A DNA stretch of 64,000 bases from contig MU616581.1 in NCBI GenBank assembly GCA_025201705.1, forward strand, positions 38,930 to 102,929. Direction: 5' to 3'. The position numbers were made by a program, and so were the translations under genes. The notes under the pieces were generated by a model. The model ran no database searches and was not told the DNA's origin. It saw only the letters and a list, made by a program, of their open reading frames with translations. The first letter of the stretch is position 1; each line of letters opens with the position of its first letter. Shown piece by piece: positions 21,544 to 33,802 of the stretch. This DNA is from Dissophora ornata. Lineage: Eukaryota; Mortierellomycota; Mortierellomycetes; Mortierellales; Mortierellaceae.

Positions 21544-24500
21544 CTAAGCGCTACCAGGTTTAGCTAAATAGCGCTGAATCTCTAACCGCGTCTTCTCTAA
21601 AATCCCCGTCCGATCCGTCTTGAACTCGACCAATCTCCGATTCTTCTCCTTCAACAGCGTCAGGATCGCCCGTCCCCCTGACTCCCCAATCCTCGAGTTG
21701 CCCGAAAGGTCAATGTGCGTCAAATTGACACTTTGGAACGCCATGGCGGAGAATTTGGTCGCTGCGATCACATCCAACTGATTGTCCGCCAGATTCAACT
21801 GAGTTAGTTTCTTGAATGACCTCTGCATATCTTTGGCCTTGTCCGATAACAACAGTTCCAGCGCCTCGGCGTTGAAGCTAGCATTGGTCACCCTCAAGAT
21901 CGTCAAGGATGCGTTCGCCACAATTAGAGCTCGGAGATTGTTGGCGGCGTCCTCACTGTCGACCAGAGTGCCGTCCAAAGTCAACTTCGTCAGCGATCTA
22001 CATGCAATATCTCTGTGAAGCTCGGACCCCTGGAGGAACAGGGGCATCCCCGCAATAGCCAGCTGCTCTAGGCTCGGACACTTAAGTATGGTGGACTGCA
22101 GGTCCTTGAAGAGTAGACCCCTTAGCGAGTTGGCAAGGATTTCTAAATGTGTGGGCCTAAGTTTCACTAGGGAACTTCCGAGCTCAAAGAACAGGGATTG
22201 GTAGGATCGCAAGGTCCCGACTGCGCTTCGCTCGGGCGCCTCAAAGTAATCACTCACAATACGGATCGACACCTTTTGGGCACTACTGCTGCGAAGAGCG
22301 TCCGTGAAGATGATAAGCGAGGTCGAGCTTCGGAGTGTAACCTCCAGATTTTTCCCTCTATTGATCAAGGTTTCATAATCCCTCAATGACACTTGGTACT
22401 CGTCCTTGACTGGATCTCCTCTCAACATCCGGTCATGACATTCGTGGCAGACCCAAATTGTCCGCCCGTTCCCCAGCACGATACCCCGCAGCTCTCCCGT
22501 CATGCTCTTTGTCCGATCAGAAGCCGCCGCTGCCTGAAGGAGAATCTTTAAGGCTTCTCGCTGATGGTTTTCGGTAGCGAGATGTATCTCAAAGAGGCTG
22601 CCGGTATCGAGGCCTGTATGATTCAAATAGGTCCTGTTATCTGCATTGGCCTTCATGGTGCCCGCAATGGATGTTGCCGCATCGGTGGCGAGTGCCAATC
22701 CAGGAACGCCTTGAGCTTTTCCTGCCATCGAAGCCGCGCATAGAAAGTATGCAGTAAGGGTCCCTATCAACTTGACCGCCTCCTTGTTGTTGTGCAAGAA
22801 CACACTTGGGTTCATGATCACGTAACCGCCATGGGACGTTATATGGACTGATTCTTCGTTCCCATCGGCAGCAGAGGGTGCCTGACAAGGCAGAAGAATT
22901 CTTGTGGGTGTGTAAGGACCCTTGACGACAGGTTCATCCATGGTGGGTGCAATTAAGAGCAGTCTCGGGGTGTCGTCTCTTGAGTCCGCAAAGGTCCGGA
23001 ACGAGGGAGAGTTTTTCTACAACAGCAAAGTACATTGTGTCAGTGAAGAACGATCTGAAAAAATTATTAATCTTCGTTGCGAAATAGAGCATTTTTACCA
23101 TTGCAGGGCGCGCTCCGCTCTCAATAATTTGGGCGCGCTCCAACTGCTTCCTCAACTTCTCGTCCTCCAGTTCCTCCCTCCTTCGACGCTCTGCATGTGC
23201 CATTCGGTGTCGGGCGACTGCGGAAGCAGTGGAAGAAGTCGTCGCCGATGCTGGCGCTGGTGAGGCAGGGGGAGGACTCAACGATGTCGTTGAGCTAGTA
23301 GAACTATAAGACTGCATGAGTTGCGGTCAATAGGGTTGAGCAACGGTCAGTATTTGCGCGACGGCTGGTTGATAAGGTTTGGGAACGTTTGATTGATTGG
23401 GCAGTGCAGCTACCTGGGTGACCACTGAAGGTTTATATGTCTGCTGAGAGGCTGTTGGTACTGCACTTGATGTCGAGTGGTTATGGACAGGGACTGAGTT
23501 AAGTCGAGTGCTCGAGGAGGAAGGGAGCGCTGAAGAGTATCTAGAATCGGTTCGTGTATCCAATTGCACCGTTCGAAATGACGTGGAGACTACATGGGGA
23601 GCACTTGAGCTCACAAAAGAGGAGGTGGATGATGAGGTTAAGTTATCGTCAAACGTCTGCGGGTTTCTAGCTGCTGTGGAGACGATCTGGGGATTGCGAG
23701 ATTTACTCGCGCTGCTCAGGTGCAGCTGGGTTTGATCGTCCTTTTGAATAATGCTGGAGCTGTTGTGTTTGTTCAGGTGCTGGTGCTGCTGGGTTTGATT
23801 GTCCTTTCCAATAGCACTGACACTGTTCTGTTTTTGAAAATAAGTCGCTGTTGAGGGCCCGGGCATAGGGATCCTGGCAGCGTAAACTGTCTCAACAGAC
23901 ATGGGAAGGATGGGCTTCTTTTTCTCATCAGGGTTGTATGGAGAGGTCAGGACCGATGTACCAGGGGAGGCCTGGGTCGGAAGCTTTTCATGATAATAGG
24001 TATGTGTGGGTGGGTTCGTAGGCTGTGGCTCTGGTGGGGTGTACGCAGGTGGGGCGTGCTCCATGTATGGTGTTGAGGGAACTGATTGATAATGATTGCG
24101 AGGTGTAGATGGCGCTGTTGTGGGATAGGCATGATGGAAATGAGGAGTTGACGCTGCAGCCTGATAGTGTTGCTGTGCAGGTGGACGAGCCTGGTATGCC
24201 TGGTTCACTGGTTGTTGAGCATTAACATGAGGCGAGGGTTGTTGCACAACTTGAAACTGGGGCAAGGGCTGTTGAACCGGGCGCATATGCTGCTGCTGAT
24301 AGTGTACAGGTTGCGCAAGCAGCATAGGACCTACATGGTGCTGAACGTTCTGCTGCATAGGTTGCATAACTACACCTGGGTGCTGTGGGACTTGTTGAAC
24401 CTGGAAAACTTGCTGTCCAGGAACTATCGCTTGCTGACCCTGCTGTACATATTGCACTTGCTGCCCCGGTTGCACTGGTATTGGCCGCCCCGGTTGCACT

Positions 24501-24598
24501 GGTATTGGCCGCCCCGGTTGTCCACCGACCTGCTGGACATAGACGTAGGTTGTAGTCACGGTTTTATTGGCGGTGTAGGGTTGAAACCAATGGCTCAT
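21544..24598 (-). CDS. LRR-family paralogue B, three exons
   Basis: Proposed exons 24598-23414, 23311-23099 and 23016-21544 (956 residues). The second intron (82 nt) is well supported: it joins ...GARPAM to KNSPSFRTF in phase 0, restoring the segment TPRLLLIAPTMDEP that matches paralogue A. The first intron (102 nt, GTAGCT...ATGCAG, with a TACTGAC branch-like site) is proposed because the open frame from 24598 hits TGA at 23329-23327 and then continues in the same frame. The N-terminus is Gln/Pro-rich (VQPGRPIPVQPG repeats) and starts like A (MSHWFQPY / MSYFITTH). Next come a charged coil (RRREELEDEKLRKQLE), the shared globular domain ending WVCHECHDRML, and LRR units such as LTHIDLSGNSRIGESGG. 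Function unknown. Confidence 0.65.
24463..24519. repeat. 24-bp tandem duplication in paralogue B
   Basis: The unit CCCCGGTTGCACTGGTATTG plus four bases occurs twice head to tail, followed by a partial third copy. It encodes the repeated PGRPIPVQ segment. Confidence 0.7.
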
Positions 24599-25098
24599 TG
24601 AAGGAAAGGAAGAAGGAAATACAGGGGGGGGTTTGTTTGTGAGATGAAGCTGGGAGGCAAAGGAAAGGAACGGTTGCAGATACGAGGCACAGAATGATTT
24701 TATGGGGATGGAGAAAAGAGGAAAGAGGAAAGAGAGGGCTGTGAAGAAAAAAAGATTTTGTGAGGCGATGCTGCTGATGACGAATGATCTGAATGGTCCT
24801 TCGACTCAAAGTTCGGCGTGCGCATACAACTCATGTACCACAAAAATGTTTAATTTCACCGACCACATCCCGCCTTTTGTAATCCCATCACTCGGCACAC
24901 TTTCAGGGGCTACACAAGCAGATTCGCACTGCGACACGCTTAAGACAGGGCCAGGACGAAGGAAAGAGAAGAGATGGAAATGCTCTTCCGATCGCGCTGA
25001 GCCCAAGAAAGCAAACAAGAGCCTGGGAGATGCTACAGACGTGCAAGCGGAATAGTGACATTGATGGGAAGCGTTACGTATTGGGGATGAGCAAATAT
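24599..25098. other. Intergenic
   Basis: 500 bases. An open frame on the + strand (24702-25055) has no recognisable motif and overlaps the likely promoter of paralogue B, so I do not call it. Confidence 0.4.
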
Positions 25099-26659
25099 TT
25101 ATTTCGTGAACTTTAGGGAGACACGTCCGGTTGATGTGCGAAGATCAATCTGGGGCTGGTCGGCACTATCGTCTTCATCACTGACTGGCTTCTTGAAACC
25201 CACTATGACCTCGTCATATACGAGATCTCACTATCCGAGCTAGTTGTAGGCTGGACCTTGGCAGATCCCGTCTTCGTCTGTAGCCGGAATCCACCCAGAA
25301 ACGCGTCCGAGACTGACACATCAACTGCGCCTGTCGAAGACCTTGCGGTCAAGTAGAGCTTTTGCGAAGCATCGGTGAGCTGGATAGTGTTGCTGACAGC
25401 TCCAGTGTTGACATAGGTCGTGACCTCTAAATCGCCAGACTTTTTGTCGGAGGGAACTTCGAGTGAAAGTGGGCTGATGTCAACCTTGGCAGAGCCCGTG
25501 AGAGCTGTGACCGAGACCCTGTGCTTTCCTTCCTCGTCCTTATTCAAGGGCGTAGTCTTGACGCCGACATAGGCACGCCCAGTGTCCGTCGTCACAGACA
25601 CATCCAAGGGCCTGTTCTGGGTTGCGACCTGAACAGCATATCTCCACTTTACCGGTCTTGACACGAACCAAAAACTCATCCACCAAGACCAAGTCGTTTC
25701 CAATTACATTCCCTACCGCGGTCTCCAGATCCAACTTTCTGAATCGAATCTTGTCAAGGTTGTACATGTTGATTTTTGTCACTGCTCCATCAATCAAAAG
25801 AATAATCGCGATATCGAGTGTGGCGCAGGCGCGGTACCCGTAGCCATCATCAGCCACGACCGTACGATCCTCAAACCAAACCAACACATCAAACAGTTCT
25901 GGATCCTCCCTAATCTCGATATGAAGACCCAAATGCCAGATCGAGATCGTTCGACCACCATCCTGTTCATTCTTGACCAAGACGGACTCCATGGGTGAGA
26001 TCATTCCCTCAATGCGAAGTGTGGGTTGACTAACGGCACCCTGGTGGACTTGAACATAGGAACCGAATGAGCCTTTGCCAAATTTGAGGTTGAAGTTACT
26101 GGCGTCAGTGGTGAAGATGCTGGGACCATCCCAGTCAATGGCATCGACTTCACAGTGGTTGTAGCCGATTGAGCCTTGAGGCGAGTTAATGTTGCGGGGA
26201 GTTGTATGAGAGTCTACATCAGTGTGATTGCCATGGTGGTGCTTGTAGTTGTCCTTATGAATGAAAGCATAGTAAATCCAGCCGAGAAACATCAGAGCAC
26301 AGAGGCGGCCTAAGAGCTTGCGCCTGCGGGTGTTCTTGCCTACAATGGGCGATATTCATTGCCAGATATCTCATTAGAAAAAAGTGTGCGACGTCTAAAA
26401 GAAGCTCGTTTGATGCAAGTAAGGTAGGGGTAAATAAGGGCAGAGAGAGTTACGTACAAATCAATGGAGAAACTTCTCTTGGGGCGATGTCGCACTTTTC
26501 ATCATGCACATCAACTCGGTATTCGCCCTCATTCTGTTGCTGGTACAGGCTCTGGTGTGGGTGAGAGTGGTGACCGAGGAGTGGTTGGCTCTCAGACCCA
26601 TATACACAGCTGAATGGTAGATATTGCGAGGTTGAATTGTTGTTGCTGTGTGATGCCAT
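25099..26659 (-). CDS. DUF4097-like membrane-anchored beta protein; frame shifted twice
   Basis: Exon 1 is 26659-26458 (MASHSNNN...). A 118-nt intron (GTACGT...TTGTAG) joins to exon 2 at 26339 with phase restored (C-KNTRRRK). A membrane helix follows the basic patch (LCALMFLGWIYYAFI), giving a type II topology with a long outer part. That part has repeated short strands with TGxxxV patterns (VKTGKVE, STGAVDVSVSD, KTGSAKVQ, STGRVSLKF), typical of the DUF4097/adhesin-like solenoid. The frame is open to about 25640, continues in another frame to about 25218, then returns to the first frame and ends at 25101-25099. Both switches lie in ATAT-containing stretches. Either two compensating indels (natural or assembly) are present, or the first switch is a 79-nt intron (GTAATT...TTCAG). 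Function unknown. Confidence 0.6.
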
Positions 26660-28632
26660 GGCGAAGATAGGTTTTGTGTGCCAGCGGTGTAGAATAAGTG
26701 GAGAGCAATCAATCGGCAGACTGCTACCCTCTTTTATAGTCGAGCGAGGCGCGATAAAGTTTAAGGCCAAGCCTCTTGGCAAACTCGTTCGGAACGCCGT
26801 GGAAAGCGTTGCGAGACTGCAGACACATGCTCTTTGCCTCGCTGAATTTTTTTCTGGAATCCCTCATTCACGTCCTTAATGTAATTCATCGTTCGTCATT
26901 ACCAAACTACGACTTACTATTATGTCCTCAACATCGAGTTTCATCAGTGAGCACTCCAGCTATCATTGCCTCACTAGGCTGTAAGTAGATGTTCAAGTCC
27001 AAAGGAACTCTACCAGAGGAATCATATCAAGTTCTACATGAGTACGCTTGATAGCCATCAAGGTGCGGATAAAGCGTTTACGAGAGCATCGCCTCAAGAA
27101 TTAGCAACGCTGGTGGCATGCCGGGCACAAAGAACACAACCTGCTGCTCCTGGAGAATCTGTTTGATACTGCGCAGGGGCCTTGTCGGCCCAGGATGATT
27201 AGTCTGAAGGGACTGTGTACGGATAATCATGCCTCATGTTCGATTAGACAACATGGGATCCTGAATATTCTTGACAACCTTGCCTTCAACGGATATACCA
27301 GCTCATACTTTATTTGTCGCAAGTACTCATTACGGCGCTATTGCAGCTTCCTACAACATACAGACGTGTTACCTTTCTTTGGAGCGCGAAATTCCTTGAT
27401 TTTCTAAGTCTGGATCAGATACATTATCACCTGTGCTGTGGTGCTGAATTGGTCAGCATGCATGTTAAGCAATGTATCAAGTATGTTACATCCACGCTTC
27501 CTTGTCTCGCTTCGCGCAAGTGAGACTCAAGGGTCCTTCTTTTTCAAAATATATAGGAACGCTAGAAGAGGGAGATGAAGAGGTAAGGTTAGTGAGAGGT
27601 CCTCTTGGACACGCTGCTGTTTATTTCAACGTTCAGATATGGCATTACCACTACTATTGCACGTCAGTACAAGTGCGCAAGTGCGAGGCCCCAAGCTCGG
27701 TATCGATAGCTGAATTACATTGTGCCAGATTTTTCACATAGTAGACGCTGCAACTCGAAAGCGCCATGTGGCGGGATCAGTTCTGAGACTGGAGTTAATG
27801 ATGGCAGGACGGGAGTACAGGGTGACATTGTGGCGGAAGGGTGGAGCGGTTTGAGGAAAGAAGATTGGATACCCCGGCAATTGTGATACATACTGCTGCG
27901 TGTGGATCCCTGAACTTGATTGTGAATCCGCACTTGAAAGATGGATACTTCAGGCTTACACACTCTACAGCTCCGCTGACTTTTACTGTCTTGATATTGG
28001 CGCCTATCAGTCGCCGAGAGCGAGGGTGGCAGACCTGCTGGAAGCTCCAGACACAAGACTGGGATAACCGATACTTATTCGTCATCCCCGCCGTGCAGTA
28101 TTTCATGTGCTGCTCACGCACTCTCCCTCGACCCCGACGGACACGACCTCCGATCCTGCCTTTTAGGCCCATTGCTGCTGTGCTAATTAACATTTCCGGA
28201 AGCACCAGGCACACGGTGGGGGTGGTGAAAGGGCCACCAGCAGAGCGAGCGACATGGTGGCACATGCAGTCGAATCCACTGGGAAGAATGGGGAAGAGAA
28301 ACATGGGTCATTTGGACTGTGAAATCAAATAAATACTTTGCCTGATGCTGACGGGTTCGCTACCTCCTTGTCGGTCTCCTTCCGTCTCGCGTGATCTATC
28401 CCCATTTTATGTCTCTCAGCCGCCGTTAGCTTGGCCCAAGTGCTCTCAGTCCCAAGTCGCTGCGTTCAGAGATCCTTCTAGCGATCTTTGGGTACGGAAT
28501 GCAAGTCTTTTGAACGCCGGCTGGATTCGAGCCTAATTTGACACCCAGGTAATTCATTTTCCTAATAGGGCAAGTGTATGTCCGTCGCTATTTGATGCCC
28601 AAAGCTTGTTTGACACAACACAACGTCTTTAA
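26660..28632. other. Long region without a clear gene
   Basis: About 2 kb. Two overlapping open frames on opposite strands occupy 27795-28332 (169 codons minus, 163 codons plus). The minus one has Cys-rich spacing (SCVWSFQQVCHPRSRR) and could be a real small gene, but I recognise no family and cannot choose a strand. The rest shows nothing I can support. Confidence 0.35.
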
Positions 28633-29490
28633 TTACTGGCATTTTCGCCCTGCTCCAACTTGATTCAGGCCCTTGACTTCTAGCAAGGTGCGCTCCAGCC
28701 CCGCAATCGAGCTCTGAAAGTACTGAAGTGTACACTTTCTTCGTTTTATTGCCGCTGCCTCATGGAGAATCGACTTCATAAGATCCTGCAGCTTAGCCTC
28801 GCAGTCCTTGAACTTGAGTGCGTTCTCGGCGTCTCTTGCTACTCTTGCAGCCTCCTGTTGAACAGCCCTGGCCCTTTGGAGTTGAAGAGCGAGATGTGGT
28901 GATAATATTGCCTCCAAAGAGAATGTAGGACCGTTGTCATGGTTGATTGGTTCCAGAGGAAGAGTGAGATTTTCATCATAACAGATCTCCATATTACGAT
29001 AGATTCTGGAAACCAGATACATGTGCTTGCATGGCACCTTGTGTCGGATGTAACTTTCACAAGTACAGGAAAGGAGAACGGTACAATCCGAGTTTGCACT
29101 GATAGAATACTTCACATCAGGCGCAGTGAAAGAACTGACTGAGAACTACATCATAAAAGGCAGAAAAAAAGGTAAAGGCGAAGTTAGAAATAAGTTGGCC
29201 ATCAAATCGTAAAACAGGTTACATTGTACACTTTTAGGTACCTTTCTCTCCTCAATCAATTCAGAGGCCATGACCTTAGCTTTTATGCTCTTGTCATAGT
29301 CCGAGAGCGGCATGGACTGCAATCCATTAACGATCTTGAAGTGACTGGTCCTGAAATCGATATCGACCACTCCCTGCAGCAAGCAGATCAAATCATCAGC
29401 GCGCAAATCACGCTCGTATCCCAAGTGTTGCCTCTTCAAAGTCTTGTGCCAGCTTTCCACCAAGTTGTTGGTGTTTGTATGCTGATAGTT
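28633..29490 (-). mobile_element. MULE-type transposase fragment 1 (catalytic Glu region + SWIM zinc finger)
   Basis: Two exons, 29490-29242 and 29145-28633, joined by a 95-nt intron (GTACCT...ATGTAG) in phase 0. The first begins at a splice acceptor with NYQHTNTNNLVESWHKTLK, the segment that carries the third acidic residue in Mutator-like transposases. The second has a SWIM finger, CTC...VPCKH (C-x-C-xn-C-x-H), and a helical C-terminus. Upstream exons with the first two catalytic Asp residues are missing: the next bases on this strand run into the flank of the endonuclease gene. It is therefore a 5'-truncated remnant, probably not able to move by itself. Confidence 0.7.
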
Positions 29491-29794
29491 CTATTTGTTA
29501 TGATCACGTAGAATGATGGAGAATTAGAACATTTGTTAGTTTAATGGACGCTGATAAAACGATTGTTTTCTATAACATTACTCTCCTCTTACCCACAAGC
29601 TTATCTCTTCCCCCTCTCATTCAACTTTCCTTCCCAGGTCTCAGCTCCAACTCCACTTGCAGCTTCTACAACAGCACCTACATCCCTTCCTCTCAATCGC
29701 AGCTCTCCTCCTCTTCCTCAACTGCGGCTCACCTCACCACTTACATCCCTATCCTCAGCTACGACTCACCCCCTCACTCACAAGCACGGCAGAC

Positions 29795-32700
29795 ATGGGT
29801 TTGAATGGATGGTTCCCATTCATACGACGCATGGGCTACAACCCTGTTCCGTTGTACCAGTCGGTCGTCGCCAACATCGCCACCAACAGACGTCGAAGAC
29901 TCGATGTCCTCGGAACATGCTACTGTGCCATTCGCAACAGTTATTCCAACACTCCACAAGATGTCGCGCACCGTATGCTCGAGCAGGAGGTCAGCCGGTT
30001 TGGGTCTTCTCTTGATATGACTCTCTATATCGACGGCTATCAGGCAGTGGAAAAGAGTGACACGGCCGCCGAGCGAGAAGGACTACGGAAGAGAGCACTA
30101 GAGCGCACCACCACAGCCCTTGGCACCCTCGAGTCCCGTCTGGACCAAGATCTCCGTGTCAGAAAACGTCATTTTGTTGATGTTCGATCGGGCCTGGCGT
30201 CGTCTTTTTACTGGTCTCGAGAAAGTCGATTGGAATTTGCACAGTATATGCAGGACGCGGGCTGGACTGTCAAAGTTGCCGACACTGAGGCTGACTTGGC
30301 CATTGCGATCGATGCAGAGCCAAACGACATTACCATCTCTGGTGACTCGGATATGATTGCGTACGCCTCCATCCGAACTCTATGGCGTCCCGTATCCGGA
30401 GGTTGCATCCTTGTGTACACCGTTCAAGATCTTTTGAGAGCTCTTGATGTCACTCGTTCCCAGCTGACTGCTCTGGCGGTTGTGAGTCGCAACGACTATA
30501 ACAAGAATATTCGCTCCCTCGGCCCCGCGACTAATTTTTCTATTATCAAGTCTATCAAGCGTGCAGGTAATGATCAAATGGGAAATTTTTATCTCTGGGT
30601 ATTCTTGACCGCCTTTCCATTTATGAAATTCTGACTGTGCTAAATATATTACATTATCTAATAGACCCGAAGGACATCGTGTTGGCCTACTATCTGACAG
30701 CCGGGTTGTCTCAAAAAACCCCAACAGTCAGGACTTTGCCATGTCGATCAAAGTCTTTGTGGATCTTCAACAAACCAGGGTTGAAATTGACGGATCCTAG
30801 CCTGGTTCGCAGATCCTGTTCGAGCAACTACAAGGCCGATTTCAGGATTTCTGCACGCGATATGACCAATATAAACAGAGTAAATCGCAGGGAGTTCAGC
30901 CCAGGTAACTATTTATTGTTGGGCCTATCTAAATCAAGCTATATATGTGAATTGTATCTGATCATTTTTGTATTATTTTAAAAAATTGATAGGTCCTCCG
31001 ACGATACTATCGCACGATTGCGAGTTCCAAGATCTTTTAATCGGTATCGGTCTATCGAATCCCCAGCACCGGTTTCCAAGGACTCTGAAAACTTCCCACA
31101 GCAGCCACCCACTGCTGGTTTGGAGCCTACTAGTCCGTCTTCTTCGGATCCGCAAGATCAGAGTCATCCACCATTAACCAGAACACGGATACCTCGACAT
31201 CGTCAGCGATTTTCCTTCAAGGAGCGACAAGGGAAGGTGACTCATGAGCCCCCACTCAAGGCCAAGCAATTGGTTTGGAAACCACCCAAAAAGGCTCCCG
31301 AGTCCCCCAACGACACCTCCACCAGCAGCACCAAGAAGGACAGCAAAAAGAAGGATGCGAAGGCTAAGAAGACTCGGGAAGAGCCGTCACCCGATAAGGG
31401 ATCGAGCTCGTACGCAGAGAAGGGCAAGAAAAGTCTCCTGAGGTCTCTCGGCTGGCACCACCCCATATCATCACTGGAAGTCGGTACTTTGAAGATCAAC
31501 ATCGAACGAGCCTTGTCGGATTGGCCTGATCTACAGCTCGAGGTGATCAAGTGTATCAAAGAGGGTTCCGCGCTTGCAGTGGATATCAAGAGGAAGGCTC
31601 AAGGCCTCATTGGCGGATATCTGGAGAAGTTACGGACTCGTATGAAGGCGGTGGAGGAGTCAAAGCGACGGGACTTGATGGAAGCAGGCAAGACCATGTC
31701 GGAGTCGGAGCGGTTGAAGGCACGGCAGGATGCGGTGACGAAGGATGGGCGAGAGACTCTGGATTATCTGTGTGGGAGGGTTGAGCCCAAGGTCGATAGG
31801 GATGATCACGACGACGTCGACGATAGCCAGGAGGATTCAAACGACTTGGATACAGAATGGAAGGGTAACAAACACCTCTAGTTCCTTCTGTCTTTCCTGA
31901 CCTACTTGTACTCGAGGAACCTTCCAGACAAGAACTCGAAAATCGGAAAAGCCGTCGACACTTTCATCAACATCTTGGTAGGGCTTCAACTCTTCGACAT
32001 TTGTAGGAATCGGAACGAGCTCAACGAAAGAATGCTATTCACAGCGAAGTCTCTGGTGCGGTCCGTCGCTGGACAACTTTCGGTGGAATTGAAGAAGATG
32101 TACAAAAATGGCACCCAGCTTTTGTACGATCAGGTAAGGATACAAGAGCCGTTGACAAGAATGGACCGAAGTTTATTGCTACAAAAATATGTAACTAATG
32201 CTTCTTAACTTTTTTATTATAGGTCAAGGCTTTGAAGGACAAGGGACGACTGGAGGACCACACCGATATCCGGATTCAGGAAAACATCTCGGCTGCGGAA
32301 AACTACATTGCCCTCAACGAGTTGATACCGAGTAGCTGGCGACTCGTTCCCATCACCTCCTTGCAGCAACCGTTTGTGACATATTCGGAGCGAGAGCTGG
32401 CTCTTTTCTTTTGGAAGCGACCCTTGTTGAAGCAGAGACTGGTCGAGCTGGCTCTCTCGGACGAGGACAGTACCATCCTCACTTCTACTATAGATCTCGA
32501 GGCGTGGATCGGGGGGAGAGAGCCCGGGTTTATCATCAAGAGCTTTATCTCAGACATTGATCCTGTTGGACTCTCGAACCGTCAAAAGCGCAAGGCTGGT
32601 AATCGCGGGGCCATCAAGCTGCTCTCCTTGGATCAGATTCAGAATCATTTGCAGTTGGTCGAGGAGACAAAGCCAAAGGACTATCACCGTAGCGGCTACA

Positions 32701-33802
32701 TCCCGCAAGGATCAATACGAACGGACGGGTTCCTGGTCCAGATTTTGGCGTTCAAGATGCGCGAGAGACAGGACGCTAGGTTCAAAAGACTAGCCGAGGA
32801 GGATATGCCCCCAAGACTAACTACAACCGTTGCTGGAGTTGACTATTTCCTTCCGGAGATCCGGAACGTTATCAGGAGCGAGCAGGATATCAAGGAGCTT
32901 TGGCCGGGAAAAGACGTGGATAGGATGAAGATCCTGACTTTGGATGGAGGGCAGGCATGTGTTGTTGGCGCGTTCGCACACCTACCCAATGGCTTGGCCG
33001 AGACTGGCAATGGTAAGGAGAAGGCAGAGGGGGGGTCTTGCATGGACGGAATCATCACCACCAACCAGGAATCGACCGGCGTCGCCAACCAGGGGTCAGT
33101 AACCCTGGATCCAGTGCCCCCATCAACCTCCACCTCCACCTCCGCGCAAGCTCCAGTAATGGATCCGCTCGTGACACCATCTAGACCTGCCTACTATAAC
33201 TTGGCGGTGAAGCAAAAGGCGGTGTACCAGCCAACGTTTCGCTTTAGGAGATGGCTTGAGAACGAGAAGTTGACTATCCCAGAAGGCGAAGAGGTGTCCA
33301 TTACGGACGTCGAGACCCGCCTGCCACCCCTTCGAGGACCAGGCGCGAGCGTTGTTGACTATGTGAGAGAGCTGGAGCAGGTCGAGCAGCGCCTGAAAAA
33401 GTTCTATGCTGGGGACGACCATCGGTATAAGAGGCATCATTGGGACATGAAGCGGGCGAGGCAGGCAGAGTACCAAACCGTGGCGGAGAGACTGCTTGGG
33501 ATTGTTGGTGGTAGTCTAGGCCGGCGCGTGGAAGACAACAAGGACACTGACCCGGTCCTGATTGGCATTGGTCTAGGACAGTTCTCGAGCAAGTCTAGGC
33601 TCTCGTCCCTGCACTCAACTTTCCTGTCGTACTTCATCCAGAAGGTAAGTGTCAGTTGCAGAAAGCCTGTTTTATCAACACCTTGATACAAGGCACCATA
33701 AGTGAATGTTATTGATATGAAACAAACTAACATGATTATTTATTCACAATTTGCAGGCGCGCTCATTGGGATATGTTGTCGTGGGACTTAATGAGTTCTT
33801 GA
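29795..33802 (+). pseudogene. FEN1/XPG flap endonuclease fused to a TnpB/Fanzor-like RuvC half (broken)
   Basis: Five exons with canonical introns: 29795-30566, 30665-30904, 30993-32133, 32223-33644, 33757-~33802. The N-terminus is a FEN1/XPG nuclease: start MGLNGWFPFIRRMGYN, then LYIDGYQAVEKSDTAAER, a metal-binding core ADTEADLAIA ... ITISGDSDMIAY, and the H3TH-type ALDVTRSQLTALAVVSRNDY. A charged Lys/Ser linker and a helical region follow. The C-terminal half has GSIRTDGFLVQ, a RuvC-I-like KILTLDGGQACVVGAF and, at the end, SSLHSTFLSYFIQK-ARSLGYVVVGLNEF, the layout just before the zinc ribbon of TnpB/Fanzor proteins. Lesions: frame change near 30695-30700, in-frame TAG at 30798-30800 and 31879-31881, and loss of the 3' end at ~33802, where antisense transposase sequence begins. 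The FEN1 part is sure; the RuvC assignment rests on motif order and the copy at 63799-64000. Confidence 0.65.

Noticed and set aside
25637..25660. A 24-base GTAAAG...TTCAG 'intron' at the first frame switch of the DUF4097-like gene
   Set aside because: Too short, and being a multiple of three it would not change the frame.
28510..28545. GGATTCGAGCC-like string resembling a tRNA T-arm
   Set aside because: No matching acceptor, D or anticodon arms around it.
30665..30904. A splice choice that would avoid the frame change in exon 2 of the FEN1-RuvC gene
   Set aside because: Only one acceptor (CTAATAG) is available and the donor is clear; no combination gives the required phase.
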